NCBI GenBank assembly: GCA_963930655.1
Contig: OZ005611.1
Location: forward strand, 21,501,001 to 21,565,000
DNA length: 64,000 nt
Source of the DNA: Myrica gale
Taxonomy: Eukaryota > Streptophyta > Magnoliopsida > Fagales > Myricaceae
Reading direction: 5' to 3'
Made by a program: the position numbers and the translations under genes. Shown here piece by piece: positions 20,203 through 32,359 of the stretch (its first letter is position 1; every line of letters starts with the position of its first letter). The notes under the pieces are model-generated. The model ran no database searches, was not told the DNA's origin, and saw nothing but the letters and a program-made list of their open reading frames with translations.

Positions 20203-23200
20203 ATGGAGGAATGCGGCTCAATAGAGATTGCCAAGAACAATAATCCAGTGCGGCTGAGATGCGCGGTCCAGAACTACGATTGGGGCATAGTCGGAAACAA
20301 TTCACAAGTGGCTCGCCTCTTCTCGCTCAATTCCCGTTCCTCCATTGACTCGACCAAGCCCTACGCTGAATTCTGGATCGGGACTCATGAATCCGGGCCC
20401 TCATTTCTCCACCACGGAGCTTGGATCCGGCCGAACCATGCCGTGAGCCTCAAGTCGTGGATCGGTCAGCACCCTGGCGTGCTCGGCGACAAGGTCGTGG
20501 AGAAGTGGGGTGTCGACCTTCCTTTCTTACTCAAGGTCTGCTTTTTCTTTGGAGACTTTCTTCTTCTCATTACTCTGTTTGGTTACCGAGAAAACGCAGG
20601 AGCAGAGGAATAAAATTTTGGATCGTGATCTTCAAAATGATAGAATCTCTCTGGTTTTTTGTTATGTTTTTTAAACCAAAATAAAAGCACAGTTTCAAAA
20701 CCCCATTCAGAACAGGTTGTTCTCTAAACCACATTTAGTCAAAATTTAAAAGCAATAACTAATATGCTAACGTTCCGCTTTAGCAAGAATTTGAATTTGT
20801 TTGTTATTTTTGGGGATTTAGGTACTTTCGGTGGAAAAGGCGCTATCAATACAGGCTCATCCGGATAAGGAATTAGCCAAGGCTCTACACAAGTCACATC
20901 CAAGTGTTTACAAAGATGATAATCATAAGCCTGAGATGGCATTGGCAATCACGGAGTTCGAGGCCCTCTGTGGCTTTATTAGCTTCAAGGTAATATGCTC
21001 TGTGTATGAGCTGGTTTTCCTTTCGAACAGGATGCCCGAAGAAAATTGACATGGTAAAATGTGGAGATTCATTTTCATTTTTATTATTTTAACTTCACCT
21101 GAAAATTAAGATTTATTTATAGAAACAAGCTCTGTTTTTTTTTTATGAATAAACAACATTTTATTAGAAAGAGAACACAATAAAAAGAGGGAGAACAGTA
21201 CAAAGGCTGTACTAAACTCGCTCAAAGCATAGAAGCGAAAAAGCTAACAAAATCTTGAAAATCTAAAAAGTATGTGGTGTAATATAACGTAGGTTGTGTT
21301 TGTGTTGTAAAATTTTAGTGTTGTTAAAATTTTAGGTATTGGGTTTAGTGAAAAAGTGAAGAGAGAGGTAATTTTTTATATTTTTTTGTAGTAAATAGTA
21401 ATGATTTGATGGGGAGAGAGATATTATATTGTAATATTTAATTGTGTTAAAATTTTAGAGGGGGTAAAATTTTGGTACACAAACGCACCCGTAGTAGAAT
21501 ATAAAAGTATGTTCATGTTATAGTTCTTGGGTTGCCTACGCTCCTCAAGCTCTCTTTTTTATTTAGTTGGAATTTTGCATGTTTATTTTTCAGGAGCTTA
21601 AGGGTGTCCTCTGCAGTGTTCCTGAGATTGTAGAATTGGTTGGAGGTGGAAATGCTAAACAGTTTTTATGTGTCAATGAGTGGGATGGTAGTGAGAAAGG
21701 AAAAGAACTTCTGGAGTCCATTTTCGATGAACTTATGTCAGTGACTAATGATGCATCTCGTGAGATGATATCTAAAATGAAAAGGCGTTTGAATAGGGAG
21801 AAAAAGGTATACCATTCTGTTTACCTTTTTCTTCCTGGGCTGAAGAGTTTTTCTTGATGAGTATATTCATTCCTAGCGGGTGATACATCTTTCTGGAGTT
21901 CCATCAGTTGTTTTTTTATTAACTTGTTTCCAATTCAGTATCACTGATGTTGTTCTGACGCACATTGTTTCCCTTCTATGTTTTCTCGAATCAAGCACAA
22001 ATATTTGAAAGCCTTTTCTGTTTCATATTTGTACTGTAGTCTATTGAATACACAAGTGCTAGGTTTTGATGTTGTGTGATGCTGTGCTATTGGTTTACAA
22101 CAAAAACCCATACGTTCTACAAAACTTGGCATAATTATTAGCTCCGTGAATTGTTCCCATCACCTATTTATGTATTGCTGCATTGCAGATGAATACTTTT
22201 AAAACTTTGACTTAGAAATTTGGCTGGCTGCTTTATTTAACATGAGAATGAAGCATATTCCAAGCATTATTTGCCTCTGCCAAGTGGTAATCTACTCTTG
22301 TTTCCTTCTGGGGGACTTGGGTGTAATCTTTGCTCATTTGGCTTATCATTAGGTGGATACACTATGGGAACAAATTTGAATACCAAATGAAAATATCTGT
22401 TGTCCATGAAGGCATGCCACTGATTTGGTCCACTTTCTATGTTTTGATTAACTTAAGCTTTTCAACTTGTATCCGCGCACCTTTGGATGCATATACAATT
22501 TTGAATACTCTAAATAACCCATTGGTCAGGAGCCTCAAGACGTGTTCAAGTCCAGGTGCAGGTGGAATGGGGATACTGTACATGCCGCATATAGGATTTG
22601 AACAATGCTTCTATTTTGGGTTTTACTGTGTTTGTCTGACAACCTTCTTTTAAAGTAAGGGCCTCTTTCACAAAGATTGTTTGTAAATGATTATATCTAG
22701 TAGGGCTGTCCAAAATACCGGCCGGACCGGACTGAACCGGTTTTGGTCAAAACCGGTGGACTTTTTTGAAACCGGTTTGACTGGACCGGTAAACCGGTGT
22801 ATTCCGGTCCGGTTCCGGGTTACCTCATGAAAACCCGGGACCGGACCGGAGTATACCTCTCCAAACCGGAAATTGGCCCAAAATGGCATGACCCAACCCC
22901 AAAACCGGCCCAAAATGACATGGTCCAACCCAAAATCGGCCCAAAATGGCATGACCCAAACCGACCCAAACCGGCCCAGACCGGACCGGCGAGACCGGGG
23001 ACCAGACCGGACCAAACCGGTCATATGACCGGTCCGGTCTATATACTCTACAAAATGGCCGGTTTGGCCGGCCGGACCGGACTGAAATCGGACATGGACA
23101 GCCCTAATATCTAGTGGGAGTTTATATCTCCATTAGGATTTCCAAGTGCAACCTAATTATCTTTGTGAGGAATTTCTTGTTGTGGGTTACTGTCGTGTAA

Positions 23201-24314
23201 GCAGGCTAAAATGCAAATAGTGGTGTGTATTTGGTATGTTACCCCAACATTACTGTATGGTTCTTGTAATGAATTTGATTTAGATAGCTGTTAGATTAAC
23301 ATAAGTACCCTATCATGGTCAGCACCCTTGGGTCTCTACTGAAACTCTAGAAAAATCAAAATATGGAAATCTTTTATCTCACTGTAGTGTACACATTGTT
23401 ATAAAGGTTCAACCTCCAAAAGGAAGAGCTCTGGGTAAGCAGTATCTCCTTTTGTGACTTTACATCACCACTAAATAGAAAAGCAAGTAACAACATAAGA
23501 GGTAATAGTAGCATATTTCGTGTTTATCTCATCCATGATATTGATGTTTAATTCCACAGAATGGCTTTGTATGAATTAGTTGCTCTAATCCATCTTTTCA
23601 TCCATATATTTTTGTTACGGTCTGTTGTGCTTCAATGAATCAGAAAAGGAAGTTGACAGTTAAGGAACTGCTGGTTCTGAGACTAGAGAGTCAATATCCT
23701 GATGACGTTGGTGTGATAGCCGCATTTGTCTTAAATTATGTGAAGCTGAACCGTGGTGAAGCATTATATTTAGGGCCAAATGAACCCCATGCGTACATCA
23801 GTGGTGAATGCATTGAGTGCATGGCAACGTCTGACAATGTTGTTCGTGCCGGCCTTACCTCCAAACAACGGGATAGTCAAACATTGCTTTCTATGCTTGA
23901 ATACAAACAGGTATTGCTAAAGTTTTTATAATGCGAGATTAAATGGTTTCCATTTTGTGAAATTGGAAGAAATGTAATAGTATCATACTGCAGGGGTTTC
24001 CTGAAATATTGCGTGGAGTGTCCTTGACTCCATACACAACAAGGTATCTCCCACCCTTTGATGAATTTGAGGTTGACTGCTGTTTTCTTCCTCGGGCAGC
24101 ATTCGCTGTATTTCCCTCAATCCCTGGACCATCCCTTTTTCTGTTCATTGCTGGGAAAGGAACACTTGATGCAGGGTTGTCCAAAGAAGACATGGTTGAA
24201 GAGGGTGAAGTTCTCTTTGTACCTGCCTACATGGAGATTAGGGTAACTGCTGAATCAACAGAATTACAGTTGTACAGGGCTGGAGTGAACAGCAGATGTT
24301 TCAAGGATTTGTGA
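20203..24314 (+). CDS. PMI1: Mannose-6-phosphate isomerase (phosphomannose isomerase, type I), 433 aa, five exons
   Basis: Interconverts fructose-6-phosphate and mannose-6-phosphate, feeding GDP-mannose and ascorbate synthesis; cytosolic zinc enzyme. Exons: 20203-20535, 20822-20989, 21594-21806, 23644-23910, 23994-24314. All introns are GT/AG and all junctions are phase 0, giving 433 residues, close to the Arabidopsis enzyme. The zinc ligands expected for type I PMI are present: Gln122 and His124 (SIQAHPDK), Glu149 (DDNHKPEM) and His287 (GPNEPHAY). The signature [19 protein letters not shown] follows in exon 4, and PPFDEFEVD occurs in exon 5. The start [11 protein letters not shown] is the first ATG in frame after the UTR. 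Intron 2 contains a MITE and a LINE-tail-like fragment. Intron 3 (1.8 kb) contains a complete hAT-type MITE. The reading frame is intact and no defect was seen. Confidence 0.95.
21131..21245 (-). repeat. Possible 3' end of a LINE in PMI intron 2
   Basis: A run of T followed by ATGAATAAACAACATTTTAT reads, on the minus strand, as a sequence ending in ATAAAATG..TTTATTCAT and a poly-A tail, as plant LINE 3' ends often do. There is no coding support and it is short. Confidence 0.3.
21291..21490. mobile_element. MITE with GGGTGCGTTTGTG-type inverted ends, in PMI intron 2
   Basis: The left end AGGTTGTGTTTGTGTTGTAA pairs imperfectly with the right end ACACAAACGCACCC; both flank AAAATTTTA. The 200-bp interior is AT-rich and non-coding, with a GAAGAGAGAGGTAA motif shared with 7191-7326. 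No clear target-site duplication. Confidence 0.6.
22701..23106. mobile_element. hAT-type MITE, CCGGTTT family, in PMI intron 3, 8-bp target-site duplication
   Basis: Ends are TAGGGCTGTCCAAAATACC and GACATGGACAGCCCTA. ATATCTAG occurs exactly on both sides (22693-22700 and 23107-23114). The interior is dense in CCGG words and carries a repeated CCCAAAATGGCATGACCCA unit. Its orientation is opposite to the copy at 17826-18156. The element sits well away from the intron's splice sites. Confidence 0.9.
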
Positions 24315-25811
24315 TTCAATTTTTCCACTGATTATATATGAAAGAAAATAGAACAGTCATAACCATCATACCATAATTTATTTAAATACTTCCCCATTTT
24401 TCACCTTAGCATCCCCAAGATATACACATGTTGTACAAACTATCTTCAACTGGGTCATTGATCTCATGCGCAACTCCCTGACGCTTGAGCCGCATCCCCG
24501 GCACACTTGTGATCTATATTTATTCTGTAATTCAGCTCTATTTGAAGTTTTATGAACAACTTAATCTACACTGTTATTCTGTTCTATTTGAATTTTTATG
24601 ATTTTACGACAAATGTTGGTTGATTGTTAACATTCAAGGGCCATGGTTTTGTAGGCTGTGTTGTCGACTGGCTGTAGCCCCTGGCATTTTGGCAACCACT
24701 TGCAAGCGCTAAAGAGCTCAATGCAATGTCAAGGGCTTGTAGCTGGTTGAGGCAGAGTAAAATGCAGGTTTTAGAAACTTCAGTTAGGATTGAGAATCTG
24801 AGATGCTGCACTTGATAGTCTCATGATTTTCAATATAGGCATACTCTGATTAGTAAGTATCCAGTAAAAAAAAGTGAGGACGGACGGCTTAAATCACCAG
24901 TGTGAAATATATTGGGTGAGATAACGTAAATATTGAACTGATATCCATGGAAAATTCTGGATACATGGGAAAAATACCTTAGCAGTTGGTAGATTCATGA
25001 GTCTCTTGGGTTTTGTCTCTGGAACAAATCGTTGTAATAAGTGGTTCAGGAAAAAGAAATAAATTATTTGAGAGGAGAGATGATTTTAAAGTTTTTTTTT
25101 ACTATTTTTTTTACCAAAATTTGGAATTAATTATATTCTCGGAATGGACAGATTGGGTTGCAGATGCATTGCTTGAAGCACTAATGTTTGGTTTAGTTCT
25201 TAAAACAGTTTTTATTTTTGTGTTTTTTTGGAAGTAGTGTAGATTCTCTTGGGATTGGTGAAAAGTTAGTTAAAAGTTGTTGAAATTTGTAAAAAATTAT
25301 TGGGATTGGTGAAAATGTATTGAAATTGATGAAAAAATTATTGGGATCGGTGAAAATGTATTGGAATTGATGAAAAAGTGAGTGATAAGTTTTTGAAATT
25401 TTTTTGAGAACTTAAACAAACGTAGCATTAGGTTTGCCGTGGGTGGGTTAGTGGTGGCCCAGTCCTCCTCCTCAGTCCTCACAGATTCTCCATCAAGCAA
25501 AGATATTTCCCGAATTAACTAGTACAAATATCAACCTTACTTTCCAAATTGGACCTTCTTAAATTTCTCGAAGAATTGACGAAGTAATTCCTCAGCCTGA
25601 AGTTTCTATAGAATCTCTCATCCAAAAACGCCAACGCGGCACACAGATTCTTTTTTTTTTTGAGGAGCAAGTCTCGGATTCTCTCTCTCTAGCTTTTATA
25701 TTTATTTAGGTTTTGTTAGGGTTTTTCTCAGTTTCCAAAACCAAGCCACTGTCGGAAAATAGACTCGAAGTTACAGAATCCCAAACCGTTGGTCCGTTAC
25801 TCTCTGAGAGA
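24315..25811. other. Intergenic between PMI and GlnRS genes
   Basis: The left part is presumed PMI 3' UTR. A TIR element with an internal repeat lies at about 25181-25432. The right part (25600-25811) is the presumed GlnRS 5' UTR, with a TATA-like TTTATATTTAT near 25695. No other gene seen. Confidence 0.4.
25181..25432. repeat. TIR element containing a minisatellite
   Basis: The left end TAATGTTTGGTTTAGTTCTT pairs with the right end GAGAACTTAAACAAACGTAG followed by CATTA. Inside, a unit of about 41 bp (TTGGGATTGGTGAAAATG, then ATTGAAATTGATGAAAAA) is repeated twice with flanking partial copies from about 25250 to 25380. Non-coding. Confidence 0.55.
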
Positions 25812-26347
25812 ATGCCGGGGAAGTACGACAGCTCCGATAAGGAGAAGCACTTGGAGTTGTTTCTGAAGATTGGATTGGAAGAGCGAACTGCGCGGAACAC
25901 CGTCGCCAATAACAAGGTCACCGGCAATCTGACATCTGTAATTTACGAGGTACTGGAATTTTTTTACTTCCACTCAGCGTAAAACGGATTTGATTGATTA
26001 ACGTTTCTGTTTCCATCTAATTGGTTGCCGAGAGAATCGAGGCAAAGAAAAACCAAAAACCAGCTTACTGCCAAGGTGTTCGTACTTTTTCTTTTTTAAA
26101 TGTCTGGCAGAGGGAATAACTGAATCGAAGTGGAAGCTCTTGCCAGAATTGCAACAATCGGTATTGTTGTATTGGGACGAAATTGATTGGCAGAGTTTCT
26201 TAAAACCAAACAGAGCTTTTCCTGTCGATATTACTTTTGTTATTTTCTAATCTGCAAGCTATCTGTTTGCTTATTTATGATACATGAATATACATATTTG
26301 CTTTGTGATTTTCAGGCTGGTGTTACGGATGGATGCAGTCGGACCTC

Positions 26348-26351
26348 GGAA
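26348..26351 (+). other. One-base deletion (frameshift) in GlnRS exon 2
   Basis: The plant enzyme reads ...SGNLLY.VATK across exons 2 and 3. Here the bases read ACC TCG G-A AAT CTC CTA TAC ACG, one base short, so exon 2 measures 50 bp. The only plausible donor (ACACG, then GTAAG) and acceptor leave the frame broken. The shifted frame stops at 27000-27002 in exon 4. Confidence 0.8.
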
Positions 26352-29300
26352 ATCTCCTATACACGGTAAGATAAAAAAAATTTTGGGATAAAATTGATAA
26401 AATTTTGAAGGAGCAACATTGATTTTTGTGAATCAACGTTGCAAGTAACAAAATTTTGGTCTGCATGTGTTGGTAGAAGAATATCTTCTTGTTGGTGAGA
26501 TATAATGGCTTCTCAAGTAATTGCTCTTTGCATGTGAAACTAATCTTTTTTATTTTAATCAAAGTGCTCCTGAACTTTGTTTCATTTACACATTTTGGAC
26601 TTGAATAATAAATTGTATCAATTCAGAATTAAATTCAATCTGATTTTTTTGTAAATTAATTTTCGGTCAATTTTATTACTTCAATATGTGACTTATTTGA
26701 CTTTTTTTGTATCCTTGGCAGGTTGCTACAAAATACCCAGCAAACGCCCTTGTGCATCGTCCGACCTTGCTTCAATACATTGTTTCCTCAAAGGTTTGGG
26801 GGCTAAAAATTCTTTGAAACATCAATAATGACCTCAAATTTTATCGTCCTAATGGTTGATGCGGCAATTGGTTTTGCTATATTTAAATGAACGGATTTAT
26901 CTTGATACTTGGAAGTGTCTGTTCTGCAGATTAAAACTACAGCCCAGTTGGAAGCAGCTCTTTCATTTTTTGGAGCTACTGCTTCGGATGATTTTAAGTT
27001 GAATGAATTTGAAGAAGCATGTGGTGTTGGTATGGCTAAAAAAAATTATCTTTGTTGTTTCTATGTTTAAGATACTAAACGCCTTGTACTTATTGTTTTC
27101 TATATATTAAATTTGATGCATGCAAATCTAAACCTGGGCTTCATTTGTCTGTTATCCTAAGTCTTATCTTATCTTATTACCACTTACCCTAATTCAGGTG
27201 TCAGCAGCTGAGTGTTATTTCTGTCCTGAGTGTGTGTACCCGCGCGTGCATGTTGTGTATATTTATTCCTTCTTCTTTTTAGACCTTGATAACTTCACTG
27301 CTTTTGCAACCAGGTGTCGAGCTTTCGGAAGAAGAAATAAAACAAGCTGTTAATGAGGTTTTTGAAGAGAATAAGAATGTGATTTTGGAGCAACGGTATA
27401 AAACGAATGGTAAGTGATTTATTCTTCGAACATTGGTAAATTTGTTTCTCTCAATCATCTTGTGAACAACTGGTCTGTTGTATGTGTGGGAGGACTGTGC
27501 TTGTGTCTGTCCATATCCTTGCACTGTTCGGTCTTTGTTTTTTCTCCTGACCTCCAGTTCAAGCTGTGACACCGAATTAGTTGCATGACGTCATTTTGTG
27601 ACTCTATTATCCTTATCACTTTGCGTGCTTGCTTCTATTCCTTGTTGTAAACATTTAACCTCCCATTTTTGCTACATTATTCCATTCCGCTTGGCACATA
27701 AACTTCATGTTCCTTTTTGTTGTTTCTAGTGGGTGAAATATTAGGTCACATTCGGAAGAGGCACCCTTGGGCTGATTCAAAGGTTGTCAAGGTAATATTC
27801 TTTTAATATCATTTGTTTTTTTTTTCCGATGTTGCTGGATGATTTTGCTATCAAGTTGTTTAATTTTGAATTCCACTTAGACTATTCTGCTTACTTTCTT
27901 TTCCTTTTTGTTTGTCTTTTTTACCTCATTGCAGCAATTCGTTGATGCAAAATTGTACGATTTACTCGGTGAAAGGACAGCAGCAGATGATGAAAAGACT
28001 TCCAAGAAGAAGAAAGATAAGCCTGCTAAAGTAGAGGTGAAAACATTTGCAATTTTTATTTATTTTTTTGCAGTCACTGCTCCTTTTTATGATGTGATGG
28101 ATAATTTTCTTACCAATTTATACTGATGCAGGTTAAAGCCGTTGCTGTGGTTGCTCCTGAACAGCCATCTGAGGAAGAAATTAATCCATTTTTGATATTT
28201 CCTCAACCAGAGGAAAATTTCAAGGTACAAAGTTCCTTTCTGGTTATTATCTCCGTTATGATCTCTTTTCCACTTTTCATATCATTTGCTTGTAATTCAT
28301 TACTTTTTTGGTGCAAATGGCTGGTACTGGTTTTCATCAACGAAATATTCATCTGTGTTTGAAAGATGGAACAATGTAGTTTCCCAGCACCATAACTTAT
28401 GCACGCTGATGTGACTTCATGTTATGATAGTTATTTGTGAATCACCAAAGAATAAGAGATTGAAAGGTTTGTTGGATATTTTATTGTAAGCTTCATTGTT
28501 TATCCATGCAAAAACATCTTTCTAACCATTGTAGTGAGGTTTATACTTAAGGATGATATTTTCATAAATGAAAATTGGATTCTCATCGACTTTTATTTAA
28601 ATTGGGATTTGATGCTCTTTATGAAACTAACCTATCGATGATTTATCATTCTCCAACCAATTCTCAAAACTGGGATCAAGCTTATTATTTTGTTGTTGTG
28701 GACTTCAAGCTTGTCTTTTCTTGAGGCTAGCTTTCCTTGTTTGTTGTGTTAACTTTCTATATCACCACATCTGCTTGTCTGCAGAAGCTTTTTGTAAGAT
28801 ATATGACAATTCCCTTGCTTTTCAGGTGCATACAGAAGTGTTTTTCAGTGATGGTTCTGTCCTGAGATGTTGCAATATGAAGGACCTACTTGAAAAGCAT
28901 CTGAAAGCAACAAGAGGAAAAGTTTTAACCCGCTTTCCTCCTGAACCAAATGGGTATCTGCATATTGGTCACGCCAAGGTGAATAGTGCAATATCGTTTG
29001 TAAGCTATGTTACCTATTTTTGTGAAACATGGCTCTTCCTCATTTCAGTGATTTAATGGTTATCAGGCAATGTTTATTGACTTTGGCCTAGCAAAAGATA
29101 GAGGTGGAGGCTGCTATCTTAGGTGAGTGTTTCTCATTTCTGCTTCCTTGCTACGTCCTCTGTCCTGCAAAATAGTGCATTTGCCAAAGCCACTTTTTTT
29201 TTTTTGGGGGGGGGGGGGGGTGGGGTTGGGTGGGAATGCTTTTTACGTACTTGTTTTGTACTAGTTCTAACTTTATTCTAATCTATCTATTCATTTATTA

Positions 29301-31178
29301 TTTTTCATTTGAAAGCGGGAAAGAAATTTGACACTTGTAAATAATAAAAAGAGGATAGGAGTATATCATTGGCTATTAAGCACCGACAGAAAATTTTTGG
29401 ATGTCAAGAAAATATAATGTGGACTCTCTTTATGGAACGGAGGGAGTATGCTTTTGGTGCTATTAGAATATTTCATTCTCTTTACTGGAAATAGGTGCTA
29501 TGATAACTAAATGCTGATCACATTGGCCTTTTTAGTGATTCCAGTCCAGTTTTATGGCTTGATTCAAATGGCCAATCTACTAGATATATTTATAATATGT
29601 TATAGCAGCAGCAACAATTTTGGTTTTCAACATGTATGTTTTTTAATCTTTATGTTCTTTGGTATTGGCATTGATTTGCTATGTACAAGAAATTTTTAAG
29701 AGCATTTGTTTTTTCTTTTACTGCTGTCTGGCATTCTTTGTCAGTTTACATTATAGATGGTATGTCTAGCATACCTTGCATTTTAGAATAGGGTCGCGCA
29801 TAAAGGAAAGGAGTAATCAATTCCCCTACCTCTCAACTATAGGAGGAAAAATTAACTCACAGATTTCATATATTAACAACTAGTAGATTTCCCAAACGCT
29901 GACACATGTATAACAGAACTTCAATACTTGAGAATTGGACAGCTATTGCTACGCGAGGAATAATTTTGTCATGAGGTAGTAAGGCAGTCATGGTTTGAAA
30001 GATTTGAGAAGGGCACAATGGATCACTAAATGCACTCCATTTTCCAAACCTATATTTCACCATAAATCCTTTCTGTTACTGGACAATTTGACACAAAAAT
30101 TTAAGTAGCTAGTCAGAATTAAACATCTGGAAATCTTCACGGCTGAAATACAGACTTCTTCCTTGATTGTCACAGAGAGGTCTTTGTGTGTGTATGTATA
30201 GTGTGTAATAGCGGCAGATGACTGAAGTCAATTTCTCCAAAACAAAACAACTTCCATTTATTCCCATAACAAACCAAAAGATTGGTGTTCACGCCTTGTT
30301 AATATGCTAGAAGGATGAGTTTTTGGCTGCTTCTTTATCAGTTGAACTGAGATGAAGAAATTTGCTGCTCCCCAAATTTCTGAGTTTGATCCCTGATTTC
30401 TGGTGCTACAAGGTATGATGACACAAACCCCCAAGCTGAAAAGAAAGAGTATATTGATCATATCCAAGAAATTGTCAAGTGGATGGGTTGGCAGCCCTTC
30501 AAGGTACTGCGGTTGCACTGCATTGATGGCATATCCTTTTATCTGCTGCACTTAGTTTTGGCAACATGTTGAGGTTTGCGGAATTTTGCAGATTACTTAC
30601 ACCAGTGATTACTTCCAAGATTTGTATGATTTAGCAGTGGAGCTCATACGAAGGGGTCACGCATATGTTGATCATCAGGTTGTTTAATAACGTAGAAGAT
30701 ATTAACCATCTGGAAATTTAGATCATTATTTCAAGACTTTATTTGCTGTGGATTAGCTCTTACCCGGATGTGGTGCAATGGTGCTTCCTGCTGTCATTTT
30801 GGCTTTTCTAATACCTCTATGGATTTTATGGCATTGTGCATAGCGTGATGTGAGCTTATCAGAGTTATGTGTTACAACATGGGCTCTTGACTATGGTATT
30901 TTTGTCCCATTCTTTCTGCTATATTCCTCCATGCTTTGGTGGATGAAGGGTTGAAGCTGAGGCAGCCGTTAAGTTCTATTTATTCTTGTTCGCTTTAATG
31001 GAATTCGTGTTAGCAAAAATAAAATACGATACTTAAAAATAAAAGAAAACAAAAAAAGGGGAAGAAAAAAACGAGTCTGGGATTGTTTTACATTGCATTT
31101 GTGTGATTATTTTCTTCACCAGTCTTGATTTAAGCTACTGAGTTTTATAAATATTTGTTTTAGACAGCTGATGAGATT

Positions 31179-31181
31179 TAG
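31179..31181 (+). other. In-frame TAG in GlnRS exon 13
   Basis: Exon 13 reads TADEI, TAG, EYREKKMNSPWRDRP. The family has Lys at the stop position (AAG to TAG would be a single change). The codon lies six codons after the exon start and corresponds to about residue 373. A product ending here would lack the KMSKS-type loop and the anticodon-binding domain. Confidence 0.85.
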
Positions 31182-31361
31182 GAGTACAGGGAGAAAAAGA
31201 TGAACAGTCCTTGGAGGGACAGACCAGTTCCAGAATCATTGAAACTCTTTGATGATATGAGAAGAGGCCTTATTGAAGAAGGAAAAGCCACATTAAGGAT
31301 GAAGCAAGACATGCAGAGTGATAATTATAATATGTATGACCTTATTGCTTATCGTATAAAG

Positions 31362-31363
31362 GC
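31362..31363 (+). other. GC 5' splice site after GlnRS exon 13
   Basis: Exon 13 ends ATAAAG and the intron begins GCAAGT, the usual context of rare GC-AG introns. The next GT, four bases on, would break the frame. The intron ends with a normal AG before 31446. It may be an ancestral functional site or part of the decay. Confidence 0.7.
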
Positions 31364-31714
31364 AAGTATCTGTTGCTGAACATCGTTGATTGCTCAAACT
31401 TGTGGAGATATCGTATTAAATGGTGATAAGTTTCTTTTTCTTCAGTATACTCCTCATCCACATGCTGGAGACAAGTGGTGTATATATCCCAGTTATGATT
31501 ATGCTCACTGTATAGTGGATTCTCTTGAGAATATAACTCACTCGGTATGTTTTCCTCCTTTGATAGGTATTACTTCCTGATTCCTTTCCAGAACAAATTC
31601 AAGATTTGCATTTGTTGGCAAAGTTTTGTTTGAGGAATGCCCTGCCTTTATATACGTGTCTAAGAATGCAAAGCATCTTGTGATAGCCACTCTGAAGCTT
31701 CCACCATAATACTA

Positions 31715-32286
31715 GGGCAATGTTCGTTTTGTAAATTTTCGGAGGATCCGCATTCGAAAATATTCATGTTCGGCGAGTTTGAGTTGCATTTTAGGATTCG
31801 GCATAAAATATTCCGAAAATGCCCTGAAAAGGCTTATGTTTAATAACTAAAATATCCTCCAACAAAACCTAAAGAACAGAAAACGTTAAGGGCAAAATGG
31901 GTACTCCTGCATCCGGACTGCAGTAAAGCTGCTGTGTCCCCTGTCGCCAGTGCGGCTTGTCCCTGCGTCAGTGCGTCGTGTCTGGGTGATGTCGCTTTGA
32001 ATAGTCGAACAAAATGCCTCTCTTCACAAAAGCAATTGTGGGAATGCACGTCACTTTTGTCGTTTTCTGATTTTCTGATTTTTTTTTTGTTAAATATCTT
32101 TAAAATATTCAAATTTTAATAAAAAAATTAATAAATTCGAAAAAAAATAAAAACAAATTTAAAAATCATCATTATTTTTTTTACACATCATCAATCTCTA
32201 CACAAACACCAATACAACTTTAATAACACCTAAAAATTCACAAAATCCTTCAAATCCTACAAAACTCTTCAACATGAACATCACCC
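31715..32286. mobile_element. MITE of the ATGTTCG-end family, left arm of inverted pair in GlnRS intron 14
   Basis: Starts GGGCAATGTTCGTTTTG and ends CATGAACATCACCC, so its two ends are themselves inverted repeats. It has a GC-rich core (about 31905-32040) and an AT-rich tail. The whole 572-bp unit recurs in reverse at 32360-32939 with only a few differences. It contains a short open frame (31840-32112, minus) that has its mirror copy in the other arm; no known domain. No convincing target-site duplication. Confidence 0.85.
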
Positions 32287-32359
32287 AGGATGATCCATAG
32301 CTTGATGGATGCCAAATAGATCTTTAGATAAATTTGCAAGTGTGGCAGTTATAGTATCA

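Noticed and set aside
25713..25811. In-frame upstream ATG for GlnRS
   Set aside because: It would add 33 residues not seen in plant GlnRS; MPGKYDSSDKEKHLELFL at 25812 fits the family start.
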